Source of the DNA: Stappia indica
GTDB lineage: Bacteria; Pseudomonadota; Alphaproteobacteria; Rhizobiales; Stappiaceae
Direction: 5' to 3'
DNA: 64,000 bases
Assembly: GCF_009789575.1 (NCBI RefSeq)
Contig: NZ_CP046908.1
Location: 4,369,001-4,433,000 of the forward strand
Below the pieces are notes generated by a model. The model did no database searches. It had not been told where the DNA came from and worked only from the letters and a program-made list of their open reading frames with translations. Each line of letters opens with the position of its first letter. The stretch's first letter is position 1. The translations under genes and the position numbers were made by a program. Of the stretch, positions 16,212-24,311 are shown in pieces.

Positions 16212-17957
16212 TCAATCCAATAGGCCGGCGCGGCGCATCTTGTTGTAGAGCGTCTTGCGCGAGATGCCGAGGAAGGTCGCCGTCTCGCCGCGGCGGAAGC
16301 GGTGGCGGCGCAGCGCGTCGAGGATCCAGTCCTTTTCCGCCAGCGGCGTTGCCGCGCCATGGGTGCCGTCCGAGGCCTCGATCACCGCCCGCAAGACCTG
16401 CGAGCCGATCACCCGTCCCTCGTTCATCACCGCCGCCTGTTCGACGACGCGGCGCAGTTCCCGCGTGTTCTCCTGCCAGTCGTGGGCGAACAGCACCCGG
16501 TAGCCGTCGGCCGAGATCTCCAGCGGCCCCAGCTGCCGCGCCTCGCCGATGGCCTCCAGATAGGCGCGCGCATGGGCGGGAATGTCCTCGGGCCGGTCGC
16601 GCAGCGGCTGCATGTCGATACGCCCCGGCTGCAGCCGCGCGGCGAGAGCCTCCGCCAGCCGCCCTTGCACCAGATCCTCAGGGCTTGCGATCAGCACCAG
16701 CCGGCCTTGCGGGGTGTGGCTGCGGCTGCCGCCGACGCGCTCCGTCTCGCCGCGCTCCAGCCAGGACAGGATGTGCTGTTGCGCCGCCTCGTCCAGCGCG
16801 CCGGCGCTTTCCACCACCACCGTCGCCTCGCGCGCGTCGAGCGCGCCGCTGCGCCGCACCCGGCCGAAATCCGGCTCCGCGCCGAACAGCATCTCCGCGG
16901 GCGGCACCTCGCGCTCGGCGCCGTTCAGCATGGTCAACCCGCCCTTGCGGTTGGCCAGCGCATGCAGGCTGCGGGCGAGGGCGGTCCGCCCCAGGCCCTT
17001 TTCCCCGACGATCAGCACCGGCAGGTTGGTGCCGGCAAGCTTCACCACCTGGTCCAGCAGCCGGGCGACGGCCTTCGACTGGCCGGCGATGCCGGTCAGC
17101 CGCGCCGCGCGCATCGTCTCGCGCGACTGTGCCGCATCCGCCTGCTGCAGCACGCTGAAGGCCTTGAACGCCGAGGTCTTCTGCATCACCGAGATTTCCA
17201 GCGGCATGCGGTCCAGCGTCGATCCGCCGACATAGCCGTCGGCGCGCGCGTCCCGGCACACCCGGTACATGTCGTCCGGGCTGACGATCGGCCCGCCCTC
17301 GACGACGCAGATGGTCTGCGGGCTCTCCTGCCGCACTTCGGAAAAGATGCGCCGCGCCCGGTCGGCGGCTTCCTCCAGGGTGAAGGCCTGCGCCACCGCG
17401 CGCGTGCCGCCGGCGTTCCAGCCGAAATTCAGGCACAGGATGTCGACGCCGATCTCCAGCAGGTGCTGGATCTCCTTGCGGCTCTTGGCATAGCCGAAGG
17501 TGGCGAGCCCCTGGCGCTGCGCTTCCCTGAGCAGCGCCACCTCGCGCGCGTAGCCGAGGCCCGCTTCCTCCAGCGCCCGGCGGAAGCGGCCGTCGTAATG
17601 GATGCTGGTCGGGAAATTGGCGATGCCGTGATAGCCGGCGGCGGCGAGCTCTGCGACGAAGGCGCCGGGCTCGAGCCTCGGGTCGAAGGCGGAGGCGCCG
17701 AAGAACACCGGCACGCCGACCCGGTCGAGGATCTCGCGCCGGGCGAAATGGTCGGTGAAGCGGTTGGCGTTGTCCAGCGGCAGCATGGCGGCGATGGAGG
17801 TCGCGCCCATCACCCGGTAGCGGCCGGCATTGAGCGCCAGCAGGAAGTCCGCGCCGCCCCGCTCGGCCGCCTCTGCGGTCATGCCGACGCCGATGGCCGC
17901 CCCCACCAGGGGTTCGACGCTGCCTTTCGAGCGCAGCTGCTCGTGCCAGGAAAACAT
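16212..17957 (-). CDS. Regulator: PEP-hydrolase/TIM-barrel sensor + degenerate NtrC-type AAA+ + Fis HTH
   Basis: 581 residues from ATG 17957. Residues about 1-270 are a full PEP-hydrolase/TIM-barrel domain (VGAAIGVGMTAEAAERGGADFLLALNAGRYRVMG; GIANFPTSIHYDG; VVEGGPIVSPDDM). Residues about 300-520 look like a sigma-54 activator AAA+ domain but have lost key parts: Walker A is GEKGLGRTA with Arg for Lys; the GAFTGA loop is absent (LFGAEPDFGRVRRSG); Walker B reads TVVVESAG instead of TLFLDEIG; and sensor ATN is ASP. The end (about 540-581) is a Fis-type helix-turn-helix, GETATFLGISRKTLYNKMR. The TIM-barrel/AAA+ fusion is a known arrangement; the decay of ATPase and sigma-54 contacts is the odd part. 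It probably senses the compound handled by the adjacent operon. Confidence 0.85.
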   Translation of the reverse strand: MFSWHEQLRSKGSVEPLVGAAIGVGMTAEAAERGGADFLLALNAGRYRVMGATSIAAMLPLDNANRFTDHFARREILDRVGVPVFFGASAFDPRLEPGAFVAELAAAGYHGIANFPTSIHYDGRFRRALEEAGLGYAREVALLREAQRQGLATFGYAKSRKEIQHLLEIGVDILCLNFGWNAGGTRAVAQAFTLEEAADRARRIFSEVRQESPQTICVVEGGPIVSPDDMYRVCRDARADGYVGGSTLDRMPLEISVMQKTSAFKAFSVLQQADAAQSRETMRAARLTGIAGQSKAVARLLDQVVKLAGTNLPVLIVGEKGLGRTALARSLHALANRKGGLTMLNGAEREVPPAEMLFGAEPDFGRVRRSGALDAREATVVVESAGALDEAAQQHILSWLERGETERVGGSRSHTPQGRLVLIASPEDLVQGRLAEALAARLQPGRIDMQPLRDRPEDIPAHARAYLEAIGEARQLGPLEISADGYRVLFAHDWQENTRELRRVVEQAAVMNEGRVIGSQVLRAVIEASDGTHGAATPLAEKDWILDALRRHRFRRGETATFLGISRKTLYNKMRRAGLLD

Positions 17958-18060
17958 GCCGCCGGACCGGGTCGCTGGGTGAACGCAGGATCGCCGCGCG
18001 AACGGTAGGGGCGAACGCGCCGGCACACAAGCCGCGCCCTCTCGGGCGGCGCCTGCAATG

Positions 18061-18639
18061 TCAGCTGGCGGCTGCGGGCCTTGCTGCCGGCACCAGGCCG
18101 AACCGCGCCTCCAGCAGGGCGATGTCGACGCCGTCGTCCGGCTCCCCGCCCGTCTGCTGCCCGTCCGTCTGCTCCCCGACCAGCCGCCGCATGCCGAGAC
18201 CGCGCAGGGCCGAAAGGAACATCGTCACGTCCGGATCGCCCGCCGGCCGGCCGTAATAGGCGGCGACCCTGGCGTCGAACCGGGCCATGTGCTCGTCGAC
18301 CAGGACTTTCAGCTCCGGTTCCAGCTGCGCCTCCAGGATCAGGCTGAGAAAGAACCGCATCCGGCCGGGGTTGGAGGTCAGCACCGCCAGCCCCTTGCGG
18401 ATCGCCTCGGGGGCAGGGGGCGCGGGCGGTGTCCCGCCGGCATCCGCGTGGTGCGGCAGGTGGCCCTGCAGCAGGCCCTTGATGAGGTCGATCTTCTTGG
18501 GAAAATAGTAGGTCAGGTGCGACTGGCGCACGCCGGCGGCCCTGGCCACCTGCGGCTGGGTGAACTTCTTCACGCCATAGGCCTGCATCAGGTCCAGCGC
18601 GGCCTTCAGGATCTTTTCACGTACTGGATCGTCCGCCAT
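18061..18639 (-). CDS. TetR family transcriptional regulator
   Basis: 192 residues. The N-terminal HTH region REKILKAALDLMQAYGVKKFTQPQVARAAGVRQSHLTYYFPKKIDLIKGLL is typical TetR, including the tail of recognition helix HLTYYFPKK. The C-terminal ligand domain is not recognised. ATG 18639 follows GGAGGGG and was preferred to upstream starts. It lies 90 bases after the methyltransferase gene on the same strand and may control the methyltransferase/MFS/TonB-receptor genes; the GTTTGT-N10-ACAAAC palindrome before the receptor is a candidate operator. Confidence 0.88.
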   Translation of the reverse strand: MADDPVREKILKAALDLMQAYGVKKFTQPQVARAAGVRQSHLTYYFPKKIDLIKGLLQGHLPHHADAGGTPPAPPAPEAIRKGLAVLTSNPGRMRFFLSLILEAQLEPELKVLVDEHMARFDARVAAYYGRPAGDPDVTMFLSALRGLGMRRLVGEQTDGQQTGGEPDDGVDIALLEARFGLVPAARPAAAS

Positions 18640-18729
18640 GGACCCCTCCATGAAAGCTGCGAAGCACCCCGGTCGGCGCCAAGGCGAGAAGTAAGCCATC
18701 GGCCCCGCCAACGGAACCCGCCGCCCGCC

Positions 18730-19416
18730 TCACTCCGTCTCGGGGCTTCGGTAGCTTGCCAGGCCGTGATAGTCGAGCGCCCGGAAGAACGGCTGCGGCT
18801 CGTCGAAGCCGGCCGCCCGAAGCAGCCCGGCAAGGCGCGCCGCGTCCGCCGCGTCCCAGCCGCCGAGAATGCGCTTTTCCATCGTCGCCGCTTCGCTCTC
18901 CGTCTGCCCTGCCAGCCGCGCCCAGCTGCGATAGCCCGGATCGAACCTGCCGCGCTCGGGCAGGTAGTCGAGATGGAACAGGCCCGCCCCCGGCGCCAGC
19001 CGCGCCGCGATTGCGCGGAAGAAGGCGAGCTTGTCGACATCGCCCTTGATGAAGTGGCTGACCAGATGGGCGATGGCGGCATCCGCACGAAGCCCCGCAT
19101 CCGCGTCCTCCACCGTTCCCGTGACGATCTCCACCCGCTCGCCGAGGCCCGCCTCCGCAACCCGCGCCTTGAGGATCGCCAGCATGTCGGGCGACGGCTC
19201 GACGGCGACGAAGCGCCAGCCCGGACGATGCGCGGCATAGAGCAGGACCTCGGTCCCGGTGCCGGCCCCGGCAACGAGGATCCTCGCCTCGTCCGGCAGC
19301 CGGGCGCCAAGATGCGCCAGCGTCAGCTCGTGGGCGAGGCGGTATCCCGGCACCAGCCGGTCGATCCGCGTCTCGTAGGTTTCGGCAAAGGCCCCGGAAA
19401 ACAGCGGTCTTGTCAT
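18730..19416 (-). CDS. Class I SAM-dependent methyltransferase
   Basis: 228 residues. Motif I is ILVAGAGTGTEVL, the acidic ribose-binding end of strand 2 is FVAVEPSPDMLAILKAR, and VSHFIKGDVDKLAFFRAIAARLAPGA resembles motif II/III. It transfers a methyl group from SAM to an unknown small molecule. It overlaps the MFS transporter by four bases (ATGA), so the two are translationally coupled; with the TonB receptor this suggests use or modification of an imported compound such as a metal chelator. Confidence 0.87.
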   Translation of the reverse strand: MTRPLFSGAFAETYETRIDRLVPGYRLAHELTLAHLGARLPDEARILVAGAGTGTEVLLYAAHRPGWRFVAVEPSPDMLAILKARVAEAGLGERVEIVTGTVEDADAGLRADAAIAHLVSHFIKGDVDKLAFFRAIAARLAPGAGLFHLDYLPERGRFDPGYRSWARLAGQTESEAATMEKRILGGWDAADAARLAGLLRAAGFDEPQPFFRALDYHGLASYRSPETE

Positions 19417-20663
19417 CGGTTTGGCTCCGCGGGCGTTGCAGGAAGGGGGGCGGTGTCGGGATGCGGTGCGCCGATCCGCGCCAGTCCGGCGACGACGAGC
19501 AGCAGGGCGATGCAAAGCGCCGGCACCGCCGCGAAGGAGACCGAGTTGAGGACGGCGCCGAGCAGCGGCCCGCAGGCCATGCCGATCCCCTGGAACGTCG
19601 CGTTGATGCCGGCCGCCTTGCCCTGCGCCTGTGCCGGCGCTTTGAGGCTGATCGCGCCGAGATTGCCGGGAAACAGCAGCCCCAGCCCGGCCCCGAACAC
19701 CATCATCGACGCGAGCAGCATCTCCGGGCCCGTGGCGGCCGAGAACCCCGCCATCGCCAGCGCCGCCAGCACCGCGCCGCGCAGTAGAAAGGCCCTGGGG
19801 CTCCAGGCAAGATACCGGATGACGACCCCCTGCACCGCGATCATGCAGACCGCCGCCGCTGCCAGAATGAAACCGGCACGGGACACGGACGCTTCCCCAC
19901 TGAGCCCGTAATAGTCCTGCAGCCGCAGCGCCATGACCTGCTGCAAGGTGCCGTAGATCGCGACCGCCAGCAGCGTGATCAGGAAATGCGGCCACAGCTG
20001 CGCCAGGTTTGCCGGAGTGGCCGGGACGGCGCCCGGTCCGGTCTCCTGCCCCCGCGTTTCGGGCAGGCACAGCCACACGGCCAGCCCGGCGGCGAAGGCG
20101 AGCCCGGCCAGCACGGCGAAGGAGGTCGCCGGTGCGCTGCCGCCGATCCGCCAGGCGACCATGCCGCCGAGGATCGCGCCCAGCCCGAAGGACGAGCCGA
20201 GAAAGCCCATCCCCTGCACCCGTTGCTGCCGGCCGGTCGTGTCGGCCATATGCGCCTGCGCCGCCGGCAGCACGCTGCCGGAAAAGGCGGCCTGCAGCAC
20301 CCGGACGGCGAAGACGGCCGCAAGGGCGAGCCCGGCGGAGATCGCCAGCGACAGGCGCATCTCGACCAGCCCCGCCGTCAATCCCAGGCAGGCAGCCGGC
20401 ACCAGCATGCCGGCGAGCAGCACCGGCTTGCGGCCGGCCCGCTCCGTCAGGAAGCCCCAGACCGGCGCCGCGACGATGCCGGCCAGCGCCGACAGGCTCA
20501 TGATCAGGCCGGTCTCGATGTCGGTGAAGCCCAGCTGCCGGCCGAGCGGCGGCATCAGGACCACGAACAGGCTGAGCCCGGCGGCCTTCAGCACCAGGGC
20601 GATGAACAGCGCGGCCCGCGCCGAACGGGCCGGCGCGAAAGGTGAGGGGAAGGCACGTGTCAT
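19413..20663 (-). CDS. MFS transporter
   Basis: 416 residues with twelve predicted spans. The A-like motif GFLTERAGRKPVLLAG follows TM2, ETRGQETG marks the central loop, and the two six-helix halves are clear. A drug-type exporter or a siderophore importer across the inner membrane are both possible. It lies 5 bases downstream of the TonB-dependent receptor and overlaps the methyltransferase, so outer-membrane uptake, inner-membrane transfer and methylation seem linked. Direction of transport not deducible. Confidence 0.88.
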   Translation of the reverse strand: MTRAFPSPFAPARSARAALFIALVLKAAGLSLFVVLMPPLGRQLGFTDIETGLIMSLSALAGIVAAPVWGFLTERAGRKPVLLAGMLVPAACLGLTAGLVEMRLSLAISAGLALAAVFAVRVLQAAFSGSVLPAAQAHMADTTGRQQRVQGMGFLGSSFGLGAILGGMVAWRIGGSAPATSFAVLAGLAFAAGLAVWLCLPETRGQETGPGAVPATPANLAQLWPHFLITLLAVAIYGTLQQVMALRLQDYYGLSGEASVSRAGFILAAAAVCMIAVQGVVIRYLAWSPRAFLLRGAVLAALAMAGFSAATGPEMLLASMMVFGAGLGLLFPGNLGAISLKAPAQAQGKAAGINATFQGIGMACGPLLGAVLNSVSFAAVPALCIALLLVVAGLARIGAPHPDTAPLPATPAEPNR

Positions 20664-20668
20664 GGCCG

Positions 20669-22924
20669 TCAGAACCTCACCCTTGCGCCGAGGCCGAGCG
20701 CCCGCCCGCTGCCCGGTATGCCGGCGAAGACGCCGCCCCCGCCGGCCGCGTTGCCGGCGCGATAGGCCGAGGTCGTGTAGCCTTCATCGAAGACGTTCTC
20801 GACGAAGCCGTAGACGTCGAAGCTGTCGCTTTCCCAGCCCGCGCGCAGGTTGACGAGGTTGTAGGCATCGAGCCTCCGGCTATTGGCCGGGTCGATCTGG
20901 CGCGATCCGACATGCTGGTACTCGGCGCGCCCGAAGGCAGAGCCCGCCCGCCGGGCGATCTCCAGCGGATGGCGGTACTCGGCGAACAGCGAGGTGGTGA
21001 ACCCCGGCGCGTAAGGCACGTCGTTGCCCTTGATCAGCGCGTTGCCGGAGGTGATCTCGGCATGCAGCAGGCTGGCCGCCGCGCCGAAGTGCCAGCTCTC
21101 CGTCGGCCGCGCCGTCATGGTCAGCTCCCAGCCATAGCTGCGCGTGTCGGCGTTCTGCACGTCGAACCGGCCGGCGACCGGGTTGAAGGTGAAGAGCTGC
21201 TCGTCGCTCGTGTCGTTCAGGAACACCGCCGTCGACATCTCCAGCCAGTCGGCGAGCGGGCTCCCCTTCAGCCCAGCCTCGTAGGACCAGGTGCCGGAGC
21301 TTTTGAACTCCGTCAGCGGAATGCCGATCGAGGCGAACTGGTTGAAGAACAGGTAGCCGCCCGGCTTCTCGCCGCGGGCGATGGTGCCGTAGACGGTGAG
21401 CTCCGGCCCCAGGTCGAAGCTGAGGCCGGCGCGCCCGGTGACGAAGCCGAAGGTGCTCTCCTGGCTCTCGGCAAAGGCGGCAAGGCCCGGGGCGCCGCCC
21501 GGCCGGCCGGCATAGGTGCCGCCGAACTGCTGGCGCTCGTAGGTGTAGCGGGCGCCGCCGATGATCCGCAGGCGCTCGCCCACCGGCACGGTCACTTCGC
21601 CGAAGGCGGCAAGGTTGGTCTTCTTCAGCCGGCCAGTATAGGCGCCATTGGCCATGGCAAGGCTGGTGATGTCGGTGGTGCTCTCCAGATCGGAGTAGAG
21701 CCCGCTGACGCCGGCAACCCACTGTCCCCTGTCGCCGATCTCGCCATTGAGCCGCAATTCCTGGCTCACCTGCGAGCTGGTCTCATCGATCCGCCGCACA
21801 TTCGCCCCGGCCGCGCCGAAGGCGAAGGGCGGCAGGCCGGTCTGCGCGCCGCCGATGAAGCCGTCCAGCAGGTCGGCCTCCAGATCGAGCTCGTAATGGC
21901 TGATGCCGGTCAGCGAGGTCAGCGTCGCGAAACCGAGATCGTGGGTGATCTCCAGCGATCCGCCGGTGGTCTCGGTCGTCGTCTCGGGAACCGGTGCGAA
22001 GGCGTTGCGCGGGAAATGCGGGTCGTCCAGCCATACGCCGGTCGTCGGCCGCTCGCGGCTCCGCGAATGGCGCAGCGACAGCACCGCGTCCGTCCCGTCC
22101 GACAGCTCGGCGGCGACCTTCGCCGAGATCGCGCCGGAATATTGCTCGCGCACGGACTTGTCGTCCCGCACGACGTTGCCGGCCCCGTCGAAGACGATGT
22201 TGCGGATGTCGCCGTCGAACCCGTAGAGCGTGCCCGACAGGCGCGCCGAGACCCGGTCCGAGATCGCCCCGCCGACGCTGGCGTCGAGCTTGCGCTCGCC
22301 GTGCGAGCCGACCTCGACCCCGATCTCGCCGCCGAACTCGGGCACGGCGTCCTGCGTCGCCACGACCACCGCGCCGGCTTGCGAGTTCAGCCCGAACAGC
22401 GTGCCTTGCGGCCCTTTCAGCACTTCGATGGAGCGGACGTCCATGAAGCGCTGGTCGAACACCCGCGCCGGCAGCGGGACGCCGTCGACGTAGTAATTCA
22501 CCGACGGCGAAATCAGCGCCGACGACGAACCGATGCCCCGGATGTTGAGCGTGTTGGCGAAGCTCAGGCCGGTATCCGCGAAGTTGAAGTTCGGCACCCG
22601 TCCGACCAGGTCGGCCGTGTTGCGGATGCGCGCAGCTTCGATCTCCTCGGCCGGCAGCGCGTCGACGGAGAACGGCACCTCGCGGATCGGCTCCTCGAAC
22701 TTGCGGGCCTCGACGACGATGGGCTTCAGCCGGGTCGCGCCCCCCAGATCTGTGCCAGAGAGATCGATGGCAGAGAGGTCGGTGCCAGAGAGATCGAGAT
22801 CGGTGGCGGCGAGGCCGTCGTCGTCGCCCATGCCGTCCTGGGCCGTCGCGGCCGTGGCAGCCGAGACGGCAAGGGCCGCGAGGAGGATCGTGCAGGTGAT
22901 GTCCTTGGCGTGTCGGTTCCGCAT
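20669..22924 (-). CDS. TonB-dependent outer-membrane receptor
   Basis: 751 residues. The signal peptide is about 1-29 (ATAATAQ site). Residues 42-64 hold a short pentapeptide-like run, then a TonB-box-like LKPIVVEA (66-73). The plug domain is seen in VPFSVDALPAEEIEAARIRNTADLVGRVPN, LNIRGIGSS, YVDGVPL and VEVLKGPQGTLFG-type text (IEVLKGPQGTLFGLNSQAG). The rest is a 22-strand barrel ending in the C-terminal Phe of ALGLGARVRF. It takes up a large, scarce ligand (siderophore, cobalamin or other complex). First gene of a transcript with MFS and methyltransferase genes; the 463 bases upstream are rich in repeats. Confidence 0.92.
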   Translation of the reverse strand: MRNRHAKDITCTILLAALAVSAATAATAQDGMGDDDGLAATDLDLSGTDLSAIDLSGTDLGGATRLKPIVVEARKFEEPIREVPFSVDALPAEEIEAARIRNTADLVGRVPNFNFADTGLSFANTLNIRGIGSSSALISPSVNYYVDGVPLPARVFDQRFMDVRSIEVLKGPQGTLFGLNSQAGAVVVATQDAVPEFGGEIGVEVGSHGERKLDASVGGAISDRVSARLSGTLYGFDGDIRNIVFDGAGNVVRDDKSVREQYSGAISAKVAAELSDGTDAVLSLRHSRSRERPTTGVWLDDPHFPRNAFAPVPETTTETTGGSLEITHDLGFATLTSLTGISHYELDLEADLLDGFIGGAQTGLPPFAFGAAGANVRRIDETSSQVSQELRLNGEIGDRGQWVAGVSGLYSDLESTTDITSLAMANGAYTGRLKKTNLAAFGEVTVPVGERLRIIGGARYTYERQQFGGTYAGRPGGAPGLAAFAESQESTFGFVTGRAGLSFDLGPELTVYGTIARGEKPGGYLFFNQFASIGIPLTEFKSSGTWSYEAGLKGSPLADWLEMSTAVFLNDTSDEQLFTFNPVAGRFDVQNADTRSYGWELTMTARPTESWHFGAAASLLHAEITSGNALIKGNDVPYAPGFTTSLFAEYRHPLEIARRAGSAFGRAEYQHVGSRQIDPANSRRLDAYNLVNLRAGWESDSFDVYGFVENVFDEGYTTSAYRAGNAAGGGGVFAGIPGSGRALGLGARVRF
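22736..22795 (-). repeat. 15-bp tandem repeats encoding pentapeptide units in the TonB receptor
   Basis: Four 15-base units encode DLSGT, DLSAI, DLSGT and DLGGA in the receptor's N-terminal extension, just before the TonB-box-like LKPIVV. The period and the D-L core match the pentapeptide-repeat pattern A(D/N)LXX. The run is too short to form a full quadrilateral helix. Confidence 0.7.
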
Positions 22925-22954
22925 GGCGTTCCTGTCTTGCGTCCGTTGATTTTG

Positions 22955-22976
22955 GTTTGTCTACCAACCAACAAAC
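22955..22976. promoter_or_regulatory. Palindrome GTTTGT-N10-ACAAAC upstream of TonB receptor
   Basis: A perfect six-base inverted repeat spaced by ten bases lies 31-52 bases before the receptor start, where a repressor would block transcription. The spacing suits a TetR-type dimer, and a TetR gene closes this gene group. No binding data can be read from the sequence. Confidence 0.45.
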
Positions 22977-23050
22977 ATGAGAGTCAAACTCATATTTGAG
23001 CGCAGCGAACAGCAGACAGGACGACAGGGCAGGGCGCCGCTCTGGCGGGC

Positions 23051-23142
23051 CGGGGATATCCGGCAAAAGCGCGCGGGGATATCGTGAAAAGGGGATCGGG
23101 GATAAGCCGGCACGGCCTGCGGGGATATCTCTCCCCCACGCG
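23051..23142. repeat. Four iterons with CGGGGATATC core at exact 23-bp spacing
   Basis: CGGGGATATC occurs at 23051, 23074 and 23120, and CGGGGATAAG at 23097, so the starts are exactly 23 bases apart. The 13-base spacers differ from each other. Two looser copies (CGGGGATTG at 23190, CGGGGACAA at 23201) follow. They are 130-220 bases upstream of the TonB receptor start. This with the repeats at 23290-23363 is what fills the 463-base gene-free stretch 22925-23387; no ORF of credible composition was seen there. Confidence 0.8.
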
Positions 23143-23289
23143 GCAAGCGGGTCGGACCCGAGGCGGCACCGCCGGCAGGTGTCGTCAGACGGGGATTGAG
23201 CGGGGACAAGTGCCCTGCACGCCTCACCGCACTGCCGGCCTCTCTATCGGCATCGGCCCCGACGTCTCTGCCGCCGCTGCGATTGCCGA

Positions 23290-23363
23290 TTTCGAGACGA
23301 GATTCCCAATTTCACGCGATTTCGAGACGGAATTTTGCAAAATCCGTCTCAATTTTCGAGACG
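23290..23363. repeat. TTTCGAGACG repeats and a 27-bp palindrome
   Basis: TTTCGAGACG occurs three times in the same orientation, at 23290, 23320 and 23354. The second copy is also the left arm of a near-perfect 27-base palindrome (23324-23350: GAGACGG, AATTTTGCAAAAT, CCGTCTC). The block lies right after the HMG-CoA lyase stop (minus strand), so a role as terminator or regulator site are both possible; there is no T-run of terminator type. Confidence 0.7.
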
Positions 23364-23387
23364 ACCGCTAAGCCGGTTTTCGGTGCC

Positions 23388-24287
23388 TCAGACGCTGCTG
23401 CCGCGCAGCGCCTTGTAGACGCGGCTGGTCGGGCGGATGCCCATCTCGTGCTCGATGAAGGCGACCGCGTCGAGCAGCGGCTCCATCGAGATTTCGCAGT
23501 CGTAACAATCGCCTAGAAGCAGGTAGAGGACGTCCTCGGTCGCAACGTTGCCGGCCGCGCCCGGCGCGAAGGGGCAGCCGCCGAGCCCGCCGGCCGCCGC
23601 ATCGACGGTCCGAATTCCGAGGCGCAGGGCCTCGGCGACATTGGCGATGCCCATTCCGTAGGTGTCGTGAAAATGCGCGGCAAGCTCTGCGACCGGAACG
23701 TGTTCGGCGACCGCCTCGACCACCGCGGCAATGCGCGCCGGCGTCGCCTTGCCGAGCGTCTCGCCGAGCGAAATCTCGCCGCAGCCCATGTCCTTCAAGG
23801 CTCGCGACACCTCCGCGACCGCCGCCGGGGCGACCCGTCCCGCATAGGGGCAGTCGGTGATCGTCGAGACGTAGCCGCGCACGAAAAGCCCGGAATCCTT
23901 GGCCTTTTCGACGAGCGGGCGGAAGCGGGCGAGCGACTCGGCAACGGTGCAGCCGATGTTCTTTTCCGCAAACGCGTCGCTTGCGGCGGTGAACACGGCG
24001 ACCGACCGGGCGCCGTGCTCGATGGCCTGGTCGAGGCCGCGCTCGTTGGCGACGAGCACCATGTCGCCGTCCCGCTCGCGCGAGCCGGTCGCGGCCATCA
24101 CCTCGGCGGTGTCGGCCATCCGCGGCACGGCCCTCGGCGAGACGAACGAGCCGACCTCGATGCGCCTTGCGCCGGCCCGGCGCAGATGCTCGACGAGGCC
24201 GATGCGCGCTGCCGTCGCGATGGGCTCCTTGCGGGCCTGCAGCCCGTCGCGCGGGCCGACTTCGACGATTTGAACGCGCTCGCCCAT
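23388..24287 (-). CDS. mvaB: Hydroxymethylglutaryl-CoA lyase
   Basis: 299 residues, the normal length. The start VQIVEVGPRDGLQARK, the FHDTYGMGIANVAEAL block with metal-binding His, and the late GLGGCPFAPGAAGNVATEDVLYLL with the catalytic-loop Cys are the family signature. It splits HMG-CoA to acetyl-CoA and acetoacetate. It is 24 bases after the HMG-CoA reductase gene and downstream of a TRAP transporter, which together make a mevalonate catabolic operon; a role in leucine breakdown alone would predict different neighbours. Last gene of the operon. Confidence 0.92.
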   Translation of the reverse strand: MGERVQIVEVGPRDGLQARKEPIATAARIGLVEHLRRAGARRIEVGSFVSPRAVPRMADTAEVMAATGSRERDGDMVLVANERGLDQAIEHGARSVAVFTAASDAFAEKNIGCTVAESLARFRPLVEKAKDSGLFVRGYVSTITDCPYAGRVAPAAVAEVSRALKDMGCGEISLGETLGKATPARIAAVVEAVAEHVPVAELAAHFHDTYGMGIANVAEALRLGIRTVDAAAGGLGGCPFAPGAAGNVATEDVLYLLLGDCYDCEISMEPLLDAVAFIEHEMGIRPTSRVYKALRGSSV

Positions 24288-24311
24288 TCCGCTCTCCCTG
24301 CTCCGGCCGGC

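Noticed and set aside
18031-18050. GC-rich hairpin between the TetR gene and the regulator gene as terminator
   Set aside because: The stem is short and interrupted and no T-run follows on either strand.
23051-23142. Plasmid or phage replication origin at the 23-bp iterons
   Set aside because: No replication, partition or phage gene is near, and the array lies in a promoter position; kept as a regulatory repeat instead.
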